Positions 26,577 to 35,159 of a stretch of 43,904 bases of DNA are shown piece after piece (the first letter of the stretch is position 1; every line of letters starts with the position of its first letter). The notes below the pieces were generated by a model. That model was not told the DNA's origin and did no database searches. It worked only from the letters and a program-made list of their open reading frames with translations. Source of the DNA: Sporolactobacillus sp. THM7-7 (GTDB taxonomy: Bacteria > Bacillota > Bacilli > Bacillales > Sporolactobacillaceae); NCBI RefSeq assembly GCF_004153225.1, contig NZ_SEMB01000029.1:1-43904 (forward strand), read 5' to 3'. The translations under genes and the position numbers were made by a program.

Positions 26577-27678
26577 GCCGATTATCGCTTTTCGCAACGT
26601 CACGAAAAAATATAAAGACGACGTCGTACTGAACAATATCAGCTTTGAACTGGACAGAGGAAAATTTTACACACTTCTTGGCCCGTCTGGCTGCGGCAAG
26701 ACAACAACTTTAGCGCTCATTGCCGGTTTCATCGAAGAGACATCGGGCGATATTCTCATGCACGGGGAAAAAATCAATACGATGCCTGCCAATAAACGCA
26801 AAGTGAATACCGTGTTTCAGGATTACGCGCTCTTTCCCCATATGAACGTCTTCGACAATATCGCATTTGGCCTGAAAATCAAAAAAATGAAGAAGAAAGA
26901 TATTGAGGAAAAAGTTAACGAGGCGCTTCAACTCGTTCGGCTGCCGGATTATGGGGCGAGAGACGTTCGCGAGATGTCCGGGGGTCAGCGTCAGCGGGTT
27001 GCGATTGCCCGGGCGCTAGTCAATGAACCGGAAGTCCTGCTGCTCGACGAACCGTTATCGGCGCTTGATTTGAAGCTGCGAACAGAGATGCAGTACGAGT
27101 TGCGCGAGCTGCAGCAGCGTTTAGGGATTACTTTTGTTTTTGTGACCCATGATCAGGAAGAAGCTCTCGCCATGAGTGATGAAATCTTTGTCATGAAAGA
27201 AGGGGAAATCATCCAGCGAGGGACCCCGATCGCGATTTACGATGAGCCGATTAACCGTTTTGTTGCAGATTTTATTGGTGAAAGCAATATCATCGAGGGC
27301 GTGATGGTCTCTGACAGACTCGTTGCATTTGTCGGTCGGACGTTTGCGTGCGTCGACGGCGGCATGAGAGAAAATGAACCCGTTGAAGTTGTGCTGCGTC
27401 CGGAAGATATTTCGATCACGACAGAAGAAACAGGAAAATTAGTCGCGACCGTCGATTCGCAGCTGTTCCGCGGGATGCATTACGAAATCGTTTGCTATGA
27501 TACGGATGGGAACGAGTGGATCGTCCGATCGACACGGAAAGCGGTAGAAGGCTCCACGGTCGGCCTCGATTTTGAGCCTGAAGCGATCCATGTCATGCGT
27601 TTTGGAGAAGCGGAAGCCGATTTCTACGCCCGACTCGCACGATATGAATGGCAGCCGAAGGAGGAAAAAAATGGGTAA
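26569..27678 (+). CDS. potA: Spermidine/putrescine ABC transporter ATP-binding protein
   Basis: ATPase of the polyamine importer, 369 residues. Walker [10 protein letters not shown] is near residue 38, the signature [15 protein letters not shown] near 137, Walker [17 protein letters not shown] near 157 and the switch His in [14 protein letters not shown]. The C-terminal 130 residues form a TOBE-type regulatory domain ([10 protein letters not shown]), as in PotA/UgpC-type ATPases. The ATG has GGGAGGAAAG about ten bases upstream. potB overlaps its 3' end by 8 bp. The whole potABCD set follows, so the importer is complete. Confidence 0.93.
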   Translation: MSEPIIAFRNVTKKYKDDVVLNNISFELDRGKFYTLLGPSGCGKTTTLALIAGFIEETSGDILMHGEKINTMPANKRKVNTVFQDYALFPHMNVFDNIAFGLKIKKMKKKDIEEKVNEALQLVRLPDYGARDVREMSGGQRQRVAIARALVNEPEVLLLDEPLSALDLKLRTEMQYELRELQQRLGITFVFVTHDQEEALAMSDEIFVMKEGEIIQRGTPIAIYDEPINRFVADFIGESNIIEGVMVSDRLVAFVGRTFACVDGGMRENEPVEVVLRPEDISITTEETGKLVATVDSQLFRGMHYEIVCYDTDGNEWIVRSTRKAVEGSTVGLDFEPEAIHVMRFGEAEADFYARLARYEWQPKEEKNG

Positions 27679-28483
27679 ATGGAAAACATTTTATTTAATC
27701 CCGTATGGATTATGGCTGCTCTTGTTTGTCATCGCTCCGGTTGCTCTGATCGTCTATCAATCGTTTGTTGATGTTAACGGTGGTTTTACACTATCAAACT
27801 ATCAAAATTTTTTTGGCATTTCTGCCTATTTAAAAATGACATTTAATTCCGTCGTTTATGCCTGTCTTATCACCCTTGTCACGTTGCTGATTAGTTACCC
27901 AACCGCTTATTTTCTGAGTCAAATGAAACATAAGCAATTGTGGCTGATGCTGATCATTTTACCGACATGGATTAATATTTTGCTTAAAGCGTACGCGTTC
28001 ATCGGCATTTTCAGCGGAGACGGGACTGTCAATCATTTTCTTGAATTTATCGGAATCGGCCGGCAGCAAATTCTTTTTACGGATCTCAGTTTTATCCTGG
28101 TTGCTGCTTATATTGAACTGCCCTTTATGATTCTGCCAATCTTTAATGCGCTGGAAGAGATCAATCCTTCGTTGCTGAGTGCCAGCCGCGATCTCGGTGC
28201 CAGCACCTTTCAGACCTTTCGCCGTGTTGTTTTCCCATTAACGCTGAATGGTGTGAAAAGCGGTGTGCAGATTGTGTTTATTCCCGCGCTGTCTCTATTT
28301 ATGCTGACACGATTAATTGGCGGCAATCGGGTGATCACGCTTGGGACAGCGGTTGAGGAAAACTTCCTTGTCACGCAGAACTGGGGAATGGGCTCGACGA
28401 TTGGTGTCGTCCTCATTGTAGCGATGGCGCTGATGATGCTTTTAACCGGTGAGAAAAAGAAAGAAGGAGGGCACGTCCAATGA
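27671..28483 (+). CDS. potB: Spermidine/putrescine ABC transporter permease
   Basis: Permease with about six membrane helices, 270 residues. The binding-protein-dependent transport motif for ATPase contact is [20 protein letters not shown] near residues 160-179. The ATG at 27671 has a perfect AAGGAGG six bases upstream, inside the end of potA; an upstream in-frame start at 27572 lies deep in potA and is rejected. It overlaps potC through ATGA. It pairs with PotC as the membrane channel. Confidence 0.92.
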   Translation: MGKWKTFYLIPYGLWLLLFVIAPVALIVYQSFVDVNGGFTLSNYQNFFGISAYLKMTFNSVVYACLITLVTLLISYPTAYFLSQMKHKQLWLMLIILPTWINILLKAYAFIGIFSGDGTVNHFLEFIGIGRQQILFTDLSFILVAAYIELPFMILPIFNALEEINPSLLSASRDLGASTFQTFRRVVFPLTLNGVKSGVQIVFIPALSLFMLTRLIGGNRVITLGTAVEENFLVTQNWGMGSTIGVVLIVAMALMMLLTGEKKKEGGHVQ

Positions 28484-29325
28484 AAAAGGGAACCTTTCTT
28501 CGCTGGAGAAATGTGTATTTAGTCACTGCCTTCCTAGTCATGTACTTACCTATTTTTTATCTCATTTTTTATTCTTTTAACAGCGGCGGAGACATGAATC
28601 GTTTTACCGGGTTCACGTGGGAAAACTATTCGGCGGTATTTGAGGACAGTCGCTTGATGCTCATTGTTGTGGATACTTTTTTAGTCGCTTTCTTATCCGC
28701 ATTGCTGGCGGCGATCATCGGAACATGCGGGGCGCTGGGGATTTATTATATGAAAAGGCGGCAAATGCGGACGCTGTTTTTAAGCCTGAACAATATTCTG
28801 CTCGTCTCTCCGGACGTGATTATTGGTGCTAGTTTTTTGATTTTTTTAACTATTTTAGGAATCCGTTTAGGCTTTACATCGGTTATGCTTTCTCATATCG
28901 CTTTCAGCATCCCCATTGTTGTCCTGATGGTTTTGCCGAAGCTTCAGGAAATGAATCCATCGCTGATCCAAGCGGCGAAAGATCTCGGAGCTAATCAGTG
29001 GACGACGTTAACAAAGGTCATATTGCCCTTCATCACGCCAGGAATTATTGCCGGTTACTTTATGGCTTTTACGTATTCACTGGATGACTTTGCGGTCACT
29101 TTTTTTGTGACGGGCAACGGATTCAGCACGTTGTCAGTAGAAATCTACTCACGCGCCCGACAGGGGATCAGCCTGGATATCAACGCGTTAAGCGCATTGA
29201 TGTTTTTATTTTCGCTGCTTTTAGTCGTCGGATACTACTTTATCAGTCATGAGAAAAAGGTTGAATCCACAAAAAAACGAAAAGAAGATCGTGTGGCAGA
29301 AAAGAAGGCGGTGGAGACTCTATGA
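28480..29325 (+). CDS. potC: Spermidine/putrescine ABC transporter permease
   Basis: Second polyamine permease, 281 residues and about six helices. The ATPase-contact loop is QEMNPSLIQAAKDLGANQWT near residues 165-184. FTWENYSAVFED near the N-terminus and AFTYSLDDFAVTFFVTGNG are typical of PotC. The start overlaps potB by 4 bp, after a GAAGGAGG site, and the stop overlaps potD in the same manner. The last 25 residues are highly charged (KKVESTKKRKEDRVAEKK) and cytoplasmic. Confidence 0.92.
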   Translation: MKKGTFLRWRNVYLVTAFLVMYLPIFYLIFYSFNSGGDMNRFTGFTWENYSAVFEDSRLMLIVVDTFLVAFLSALLAAIIGTCGALGIYYMKRRQMRTLFLSLNNILLVSPDVIIGASFLIFLTILGIRLGFTSVMLSHIAFSIPIVVLMVLPKLQEMNPSLIQAAKDLGANQWTTLTKVILPFITPGIIAGYFMAFTYSLDDFAVTFFVTGNGFSTLSVEIYSRARQGISLDINALSALMFLFSLLLVVGYYFISHEKKVESTKKRKEDRVAEKKAVETL

Positions 29326-30389
29326 AAAGACTGAATGTACTCCTTTCGGGTGTCGTTGTCATCTGTATTCTGTTATATTTAACCGGCGCCCGGCTCGAGA
29401 GAACAGAGGGGCATTCCGGCAGCCGCACATTGACGATTTATAATTGGGGCGATTATATTGATCCGGCGCTCGTTAAAAAGTTTGAAAAGCAAACGGGTTA
29501 TCAAGTGATGCTGGAAACGTTTGACTCCAATGAAGCGATGTACACGAAAGTGCAGCAAGGCGGGACCGCCTACGACTTGACGGTTCCGAGTGATTACATG
29601 GTGGAAAAAATGGCGAAAAGTCATTTGCTGATCCCGCTCGATCATGCAAAGCTCAAGGGATTAAATCATATCGACAGCCGCTTTATGCATCTATCGTTTG
29701 ATCCGAAAAATAAATATTCGATTCCTTATTTTTGGGGAACGTTAGGGATCATCTATAATGATAAATTCGTCAATGGAAAAGATGTACAGCATTGGAATGA
29801 TTTATGGTCGCCTCGATTTAAAAACAGCATGATGCTCGTTGACAGCGTACGGGATATTATGGGACTCGCTTTGTTCAGCGAAGGGAAATCGGCAAATACG
29901 ACCCGCTCGAATGAAGTACAGGCGGCATACAACAAATTAACGAAACTGTCTCCGAATGTGAAAGCCATTATTGCCGATGAAATAAAAATGTATATGGTAA
30001 AAGAAGAAAGCCCGATCGCGGTAACCTGGTCGGGGGAAGCCGCGGAAATGCTGGACGGTAATGAGCACCTGCACTATGTGATCCCATCCGAAGGGTCGAA
30101 TATATGGTTTGATAATCTCGTTATTCCGAAAACGGCAAAGAATATTAAAGGAGCCTACGCTTTTATCAACTTTATGATGCGGCCTGAAAATGCGGCTCAG
30201 AATGCGGAATATGTCGGGTATGCGACACCGAACCGAACGGCTATGGCCTTATTGCCGAAAAGCATAAAAAATGACCGGCAATTTTATCCCTCTGATCAAA
30301 CGATTGCCCATCTTGAAGTATATAACACATTGCCCTCGAAGTATCTAAATCTGTACAACGATCTCTTCCTGCAGTTTAAAATGCACTAG
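29322..30389 (+). CDS. potD: Spermidine/putrescine-binding protein
   Basis: Extracellular polyamine receptor, 355 residues. The mature domain starts TLTIYNWGDYIDPALVKKFE, and keeps polyamine-site landmarks: VPSDYMVEKM, DSVRDI, TWSGEAAEM and SNIWFDN. Residues 4-23 are a hydrophobic N-terminal segment, but where a lipobox Cys would be expected the sequence is LYLTGARLE, with Ala in place of Cys. The protein is therefore probably held by an uncleaved signal anchor, or cleaved by ordinary signal peptidase, and not lipid-anchored. I believe some Bacillales PotD proteins share this, so it need not be a defect. It ends the operon, 35 bp before a strong terminator. Confidence 0.92.
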   Translation: MKRLNVLLSGVVVICILLYLTGARLERTEGHSGSRTLTIYNWGDYIDPALVKKFEKQTGYQVMLETFDSNEAMYTKVQQGGTAYDLTVPSDYMVEKMAKSHLLIPLDHAKLKGLNHIDSRFMHLSFDPKNKYSIPYFWGTLGIIYNDKFVNGKDVQHWNDLWSPRFKNSMMLVDSVRDIMGLALFSEGKSANTTRSNEVQAAYNKLTKLSPNVKAIIADEIKMYMVKEESPIAVTWSGEAAEMLDGNEHLHYVIPSEGSNIWFDNLVIPKTAKNIKGAYAFINFMMRPENAAQNAEYVGYATPNRTAMALLPKSIKNDRQFYPSDQTIAHLEVYNTLPSKYLNLYNDLFLQFKMH

Positions 30390-30424
30390 ACAATATCAAT
30401 GTTGGTTATCCAGGTTTACCCTCC

Positions 30425-30453
30425 CCCATCTCGAGATGCAGATGGGATTTTTT
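30425..30453 (+). terminator. Rho-independent terminator of the potABCD operon
   Basis: CCCATCT (30425-30431) pairs with AGATGGG (30440-30446), followed by ATTTTTT. Strong, correctly oriented, and just after potD. Confidence 0.88.
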
Positions 30454-30454
30454 G

Positions 30455-30551
30455 CGCCTGAGAAAGCAGGCGGAACGGGGCTTAGACGGCCGAACATCAC
30501 GCCAGGTTTGCGATGCGTTCGAAACCAAGACGTTACCTGGTTAAGTCTAAG
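30455..30551. other. Structured intergenic element: one simple and one nested hairpin
   Basis: CGCCTG-N6-CAGGCG (30455-30472) is a perfect hairpin. Next come nested stems: outer CTTAGAC (30481-30487) with GTCTAAG (30545-30551), inner CCAGGT (30502-30507) with ACCTGG (30535-30540). GGTTT (30505-30509) can instead pair with AAACC (30522-30526), competing with the inner stem. No T run follows on either strand. It lies between the convergent potD and mocR genes. It may be a small RNA, a repeat remnant or a mRNA 3'-end structure; no family is recognised. Confidence 0.4.
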
Positions 30552-30580
30552 GTTCTAGCCGATGCGAGATTTTCATATCC

Positions 30581-31993
30581 TCAGTAAAGCGCTCGATACA
30601 GCCGGTTTACGCCTTCTTCTATCTTTTCTACAGGCAAGTTGGCAAATCCCAGAATGAATGTCGGTTTTTGAGAAGCTGGCTCTTCACTCAGGTAGTAGTC
30701 TTTTAAACAGTATAGCTCTAGTTTTTCATGTTCCGCTCTCTCCATAATTTGATCAATCGGTTTATCCGTCTGGAACGAGGCAATAAAATGAAGACCGGCG
30801 TTCGCTCCATGAATTGTCATACTTTCCCCAAAACGCCTCTTCAATTCTCTGATTAATTGAACCCGACGTTCGGAATAGACTTTTTTCATATGTTTAATAT
30901 GTTTCTGATATTCGCCGGAATCAATGAACTCCTGCAAAGTCAGCTGCGCCATAACATTGCATGTTTGCATTAAAAAGCTCGCGTGCTCACGGAATTTTTT
31001 CAACAATTGCTGAGGAAGGACCATGTAGCTGATCCTCAATCCAGGAAGCAGCGACTTCGAAAATGTACCCATGTAAATCACTTTGTCGAAACTGTCCAAT
31101 CCCTGAAGCGAAGGAATCGTGTCGCTTTTGTATTTGAACTCACTGTCATAGTCATCTTCAATAATATAACGGTTGTCGGCTTCTGCCGCCCAATTTAACA
31201 GCTGAATACGGCGAGACACTGGCATTAAAATCCCGGTTGGAAACTGGTGGGACGGAGTGACGTACACCACATTGGGATTAGCCCGTTTTATGGCCTCGAT
31301 CGAAGCTCCTTTATCATCCAGTTGGATCGTTTTGAGGTCGGCATGCTTCGCTTTTAACAAACGATAGATGCGTGTATAGCCGGGATCTTCCATAGCGAAT
31401 GTCGAACTTTTCGGAAGCAGATGAGAGAGCAGCGTGACGAGAATCTGGGTACCGCTGCCAAGGACGATTTGTTCCGGAAAGCATTTCACCCCACGGGTGA
31501 TCGACAGCAGACGAGCGATCGTACGGCGAACGGAGTAGATCCCTTGCGGATAACGCGTCGAATCGTCATTTAACTCGGTCCGTCTCGATTTAAGCGCTTT
31601 GTGCTCGCAGCTCAGCCAGCTGTCAAACGGAAAAACCGAACGGTCGGCCGACATATGCGAAAAAGAAATCCCATTCTTTTTCGATTCTTGAGATTCAACG
31701 AGTTCAGAATCCAAAGGTTTGGCTTTGCTGAATGAGAGCGGGATCGTATCCAGTTTTTCTACGTAAAAACCGCTGCGTTCAATCGCATAAATATAGCCTT
31801 CTGCAAGAAGCTGCTGATAGGCGCTATTCACCGAATTAATACTGACATTTAGACTTTTAGACAATTCACGCTTCGAGGGCAGTTTTTCATGAGGCAAAAA
31901 ATGATGCAGTAAAATTTCCCTTTTGAGCTGCTTGTAGATTTGTCTGTAAATATAATCTTTTGTTTTGTTTGGCTGGATCTGTATGGATAGCAT
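30581..31993 (-). CDS. gabR: MocR/GabR-type regulator (GntR helix-turn-helix fused to aminotransferase fold)
   Basis: A 470-residue chimeric regulator. Residues 10-80 are a GntR winged helix (YIYRQIYKQLKREILLHHFL, PSKRELSKSLNVSINSVNSAYQQL). The rest is a type-I aminotransferase fold with the PLP lysine in MGTFSKSLLPGLRISY and EDDYDSEFKY before it. GabR-type proteins use PLP plus GABA as effector and activate gabT. Here the gene is divergent from a gabT-like gene, with under 100 bp between, the same layout as B. subtilis gabR-gabT. The start at 31993 (MLSIQIQPN) has AGAGGGG nine bases upstream; an in-frame start at 32044 is less favoured. Other MocR proteins sense other amines, so the gabR name rests mainly on context. 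Confidence 0.85.
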   Translation of the reverse strand: MLSIQIQPNKTKDYIYRQIYKQLKREILLHHFLPHEKLPSKRELSKSLNVSINSVNSAYQQLLAEGYIYAIERSGFYVEKLDTIPLSFSKAKPLDSELVESQESKKNGISFSHMSADRSVFPFDSWLSCEHKALKSRRTELNDDSTRYPQGIYSVRRTIARLLSITRGVKCFPEQIVLGSGTQILVTLLSHLLPKSSTFAMEDPGYTRIYRLLKAKHADLKTIQLDDKGASIEAIKRANPNVVYVTPSHQFPTGILMPVSRRIQLLNWAAEADNRYIIEDDYDSEFKYKSDTIPSLQGLDSFDKVIYMGTFSKSLLPGLRISYMVLPQQLLKKFREHASFLMQTCNVMAQLTLQEFIDSGEYQKHIKHMKKVYSERRVQLIRELKRRFGESMTIHGANAGLHFIASFQTDKPIDQIMERAEHEKLELYCLKDYYLSEEPASQKPTFILGFANLPVEKIEEGVNRLYRALY

Positions 31994-32010
31994 AAATGAT
32001 TGCCCCTCTG

Positions 32011-32051
32011 GCACCATAGTTATTAGAAATTTGATACTATACATAATACCA
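32011..32051. promoter_or_regulatory. Possible GabR-type direct repeats between gabR and gabT
   Basis: GCACCA (32011-32016) and ATACCA (32046-32051) are two near-identical direct copies about 35 bp apart in the short divergent spacer. B. subtilis GabR is known to use widely spaced direct ATACCA-type repeats. The core is short, so the match could be chance. Confidence 0.3.
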
Positions 32052-32090
32052 AAAATTCATCAAAATATCTATTAAGGGAGTGATTGAATC

Positions 32091-33413
32091 ATGGGGAAAG
32101 ATGTCTTGGAAGGTATATCGACAAATGAATGGCAAGAGCTGCGGGATCGTTATGTAGCCTCGGCTGTTGGAAATGGCAATCGTCATATAGCTGAGAAAGC
32201 GGAAGGGGCGATTGTCACAGATATTGATGGGAAACGGTACATTGATTTTGCCGGAGCGATCGGTGTGCAGAACGTCGGGCACCGTCACCCGAGGGTCGTC
32301 GAAGCGGCGAAGAAGGCCATGGATCACTATATCCATCCCGGATTCAATGTGATTATGTATCCGTCTTACATTGAACTGTGCAAAAGATTGTGCGAGATTG
32401 CGCCCGGTGATTTTGCGAAGAAAGCGCTGCTGCTGAATTCAGGCGCGGAAGCGGTGGAAAACGCAGTGAAGATTGCGCGCCGGTATACAGGGCGCCAGGC
32501 GGTTGTCACGTTCAACCGCGCGTTCCATGGCCGGACGAATCTGACGATGAGTATGACCAGTAAAGTCAAACCGTACAAGTTTGGCTTTGGTCCGTTCACG
32601 TCGGAAATTTACCAGGCCCCTTACCCGTATTACTACCGGAAGCCGGAAGGTTTGAGCAATGAAGCATATGATCAGCAAGTCATTGACGCGTTTGAATCCT
32701 TCTTTCTTAATACGGTGGCACCGGAATCGGTCGCATGCATTGTGATGGAACCGGTTCAGGGCGAAGGCGGATTTATTATTCCTTCGAAACGGTTTGTTTC
32801 TTACGTGCGCGATTTTTGTACGGAGCACGGCATTGTTTTTGTTGCCGATGAAATTCAGGCAGGATTCGCACGTACCGGAAAAATGTTTGCCATTGAAAAC
32901 TTTGATGTCGTTCCTGACTTGATGACGGTGTCTAAGTCGCTGGCTGCCGGGTTCCCATTGAGCGGAGTCGTCGGGAAAGCGAACATTATCGATGCTTGCG
33001 ATATTAAGGGCTCTCTTGGCGGGACGTATTGCGGCAGTCCGATCGCCTGTGCCGCCGCTCTGGCTGTTCTGGATATTATCGAGGAGGAACACCTGACGGA
33101 AAGAGCAGAGAAAATCGGGTCCGTCATTGAAAAAAGAGCATTGAATTGGAAAGAGACGTATGCCTTTGTCGGCGATGTCAGACGTCTTGGTGCCATGGCA
33201 GCCGTTGAATTTGTTCAAGACAAGAAGTCCAAAACACCCGACAAAGAACGGACGGGCCAAATTGTGCAATATGCCAATGAACACGGACTGCTGCTCCTGA
33301 ACGCAGGAATAAAAGGGAACTGCATTCGCTTTTTATCGCCGCTGACCATTACCGATGAACAATTAGAAGAGGGACTCGATATTATTGAAAAAGCGATAGA
33401 AGTTGTACAATGA
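32091..33413 (+). CDS. gabT: 4-aminobutyrate aminotransferase (class III)
   Basis: GABA aminotransferase, 440 residues: GABA plus 2-oxoglutarate to succinate semialdehyde plus glutamate. Landmarks are YIDFAGAIGVQNVGHRHPRV, LNSGAEAVENAVKIARRYT, FHGRTNLTMSMTSKVKPYK, ADEIQAGFARTGKMFA, the Schiff-base Lys282 in TVSKSLAAGFPLSG, and GGTYCGSPIACAAALAV. These agree well with the GabT family. AAGGGAGTGATT precedes the ATG. It is divergent from the MocR/GabR-type regulator and has its own terminator. It is distinct from the GabT-like gene at 9203-10495 in its active-site stretches. Confidence 0.9.
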   Translation: MGKDVLEGISTNEWQELRDRYVASAVGNGNRHIAEKAEGAIVTDIDGKRYIDFAGAIGVQNVGHRHPRVVEAAKKAMDHYIHPGFNVIMYPSYIELCKRLCEIAPGDFAKKALLLNSGAEAVENAVKIARRYTGRQAVVTFNRAFHGRTNLTMSMTSKVKPYKFGFGPFTSEIYQAPYPYYYRKPEGLSNEAYDQQVIDAFESFFLNTVAPESVACIVMEPVQGEGGFIIPSKRFVSYVRDFCTEHGIVFVADEIQAGFARTGKMFAIENFDVVPDLMTVSKSLAAGFPLSGVVGKANIIDACDIKGSLGGTYCGSPIACAAALAVLDIIEEEHLTERAEKIGSVIEKRALNWKETYAFVGDVRRLGAMAAVEFVQDKKSKTPDKERTGQIVQYANEHGLLLLNAGIKGNCIRFLSPLTITDEQLEEGLDIIEKAIEVVQ

Positions 33414-33420
33414 TTGAAGA

Positions 33421-33469
33421 AATATTCCGCTGAACGTTCAAGTCCAACGGAATATTATTATTATTTTTC
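33421..33469 (+). terminator. Rho-independent terminator after gabT
   Basis: AATATTCCG (33421-33429) pairs with CGGAATATT (33448-33456) around an 18-base loop, followed by ATTATTATTTTT. The stem is perfect, and the T run is broken by A but long. Confidence 0.75.
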
Positions 33470-33520
33470 TGAATTTTAAGTCCCACAGCTTGTCTAATCA
33501 TTTAAATGAGGTGACATATA

Positions 33521-34894
33521 GTGAATTCAAGTCATTCGTCCCTTAATCGAACTTTAAAATTATACCAGGTTATTTTATTTGGGCTGGCCTATATGGCTCC
33601 GATGATTGTATTCGGAATTTTCGGGGTTATTGCTCAGACGGCAAAGGGGCTCGTTGTAGCCGCGTATTTAGTTTCCTTAATTGCCATGCTTTTTACCGCT
33701 TATAGCTACGGGCAAATGGTCAAAGCATTTCCAACTGCTGGCTCCGCTTATACTTATGTCAGAAAAGCAATCAATGCGCATTTAGGTTTTTTAGTAGGAT
33801 GGGCCATTCTTCTTGATTATATTTTCATTCCAATGGCTATATGGCTTATTGGCGCATCCTATTTAACAGCTATGTTTCCGGTTATACCGACTTGGGCCTG
33901 GATTCTCCTTTTTATTGTAATAACAACGCTAATAAACATCATAGGTATTCAGGTTGCAACCGGTGTGAACTTCCTGATGATGGCATTCCAGTTTTTAGTC
34001 ATTGCTTTTTTCATTATTTTAAGTATTAAAAGCTTGCTTGGCGGAACCGGTGCGGGTGCATTATGGTCGGTAAAACTTTTTACTGGAGATGGACAGAGCT
34101 CTCTTTCAGCCGTATTTGCTGGCGCATCGATTGCCTGCTATTCATATCTAGGCTTTGATGCTATTACGACTCTGACAGAAGAAACCGTTCATCCGGAGAA
34201 GACGATGCCTCGGGCCATTCTGCTGACGACCTTAATCGGAGGGGTTATCTTCATCGCAGCTTCCTATTTTGCTCAATTAGTACATCCGGATTATCTTCAT
34301 TTTAATGATATTTCTTCGGCTGGATTGGAAATTGCAAAAGAAATCGGAGGAAATATTTTTGGCGCCTTTTTTCTGTCCGGGCTGATTATCGCTCAATTTG
34401 CTTCCGGGTTATCGGCACAGGCCAGTGCTTCAAGGTTAATCTATGCGATGGGACGAGACGGTGTTTTTCCCAAAAAAATATTTGGTTATTTAAATAAAAA
34501 ATTTAGAACGCCGATGTTTAATATCGTTTTAATCGGTATGATCTCTTTACTCGCGTTGACCATGACGGTTGCGACTTCCACTTCGTTTATTAACTTTGGT
34601 GCTTTTTCGGCATTTACCTTTGTGAATATCGCGGTCTTTACCCATTACTTTATCAGAGAAAGAAACAGAGGTCCGGCAGCTTTTTGGAAGTTTCTGTTTT
34701 GTCCATTAGCCGGAGCCTGCTGTACGCTCTGGCTGCTGTTCCACCTTGATCACGCAGCCTTAATACTTGGTATATCTTGGTTGATTATTGGTTTTGTTTA
34801 TTTACTTTTCTTGACAAATTTGTTTAAAAAAGAACCTCCAGAATTGAGCCTTGGAGAAAACAAAGAAGATTATCCTCATCCTCTGGCTAACTAA
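33521..34894 (+). CDS. APC-family amino acid/polyamine permease
   Basis: A 457-residue, about 12-helix APC transporter and a paralogue of the permease at 10850-12220 (LAYMAPMIVFGIFGVIAQTA; GFDAITTLTEETVHPEKTMPR). The GTG start has GAGGTGAC seven bases upstream. It follows the GABA aminotransferase but lies beyond a terminator, so it has its own transcript. GABA, putrescine or a similar amine is the likely cargo by context; APC sequences alone do not reveal this. After it lies a MITE-like element that separates it from the amidase gene. Confidence 0.83.
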   Translation: MNSSHSSLNRTLKLYQVILFGLAYMAPMIVFGIFGVIAQTAKGLVVAAYLVSLIAMLFTAYSYGQMVKAFPTAGSAYTYVRKAINAHLGFLVGWAILLDYIFIPMAIWLIGASYLTAMFPVIPTWAWILLFIVITTLINIIGIQVATGVNFLMMAFQFLVIAFFIILSIKSLLGGTGAGALWSVKLFTGDGQSSLSAVFAGASIACYSYLGFDAITTLTEETVHPEKTMPRAILLTTLIGGVIFIAASYFAQLVHPDYLHFNDISSAGLEIAKEIGGNIFGAFFLSGLIIAQFASGLSAQASASRLIYAMGRDGVFPKKIFGYLNKKFRTPMFNIVLIGMISLLALTMTVATSTSFINFGAFSAFTFVNIAVFTHYFIRERNRGPAAFWKFLFCPLAGACCTLWLLFHLDHAALILGISWLIIGFVYLLFLTNLFKKEPPELSLGENKEDYPHPLAN

Positions 34895-34907
34895 GGATCT
34901 AGGATAA

Positions 34908-35128
34908 AGGCTATGTTTCAATCAAATGTTGTTTTTTTGCAGATGGACAGACTTATGGACGTGTGGCGCGAGACTCTTGCGGGATCAACGAGCCAGGTGA
35001 AGCCCCCTTTCAGGCACCGCCTTTTAGGAGTGCCGAGAGGCCCACGGATCGCCTGAGGAAAGCGAGCGCTGACAGCGTCAACTGAATGAAAAACCGTATA
35101 AAAGCAACATTAAAGTTTAACAGAGCCT
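34908..35128. mobile_element. MITE-like intergenic element (221 bp)
   Basis: The left end AGGCTATGTTTCAATC and the right end, read on the other strand as AGGCTCTGTTAAAC, form imperfect terminal inverted repeats of about 30 bp sharing AATGTTG further in. The GC-rich core (about 34968-35079) runs CGAGACTCTTGCGGGA ... GAGGAAAGCGAGCG. This core resembles, from memory, a widespread Bacillales intergenic repeat of unknown function. There is no coding frame, and no clear target-site duplication is visible. It lies 31 bp before the amidase start, so it could also supply its promoter or leader. Confidence 0.65.
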
Positions 35129-35159
35129 ATGGATAGTTAGGCTAAGAGGGGGAACATTC

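Noticed and set aside
27572-27670. Longer N-terminus for potB
   Set aside because: It would overlap potA by about 100 bp; a perfect AAGGAGG precedes the ATG at 27671.
34895-35140. Target-site duplication for the MITE-like element
   Set aside because: Both flanks contain GGATA-like bases, but not as an exact repeat at the element borders.
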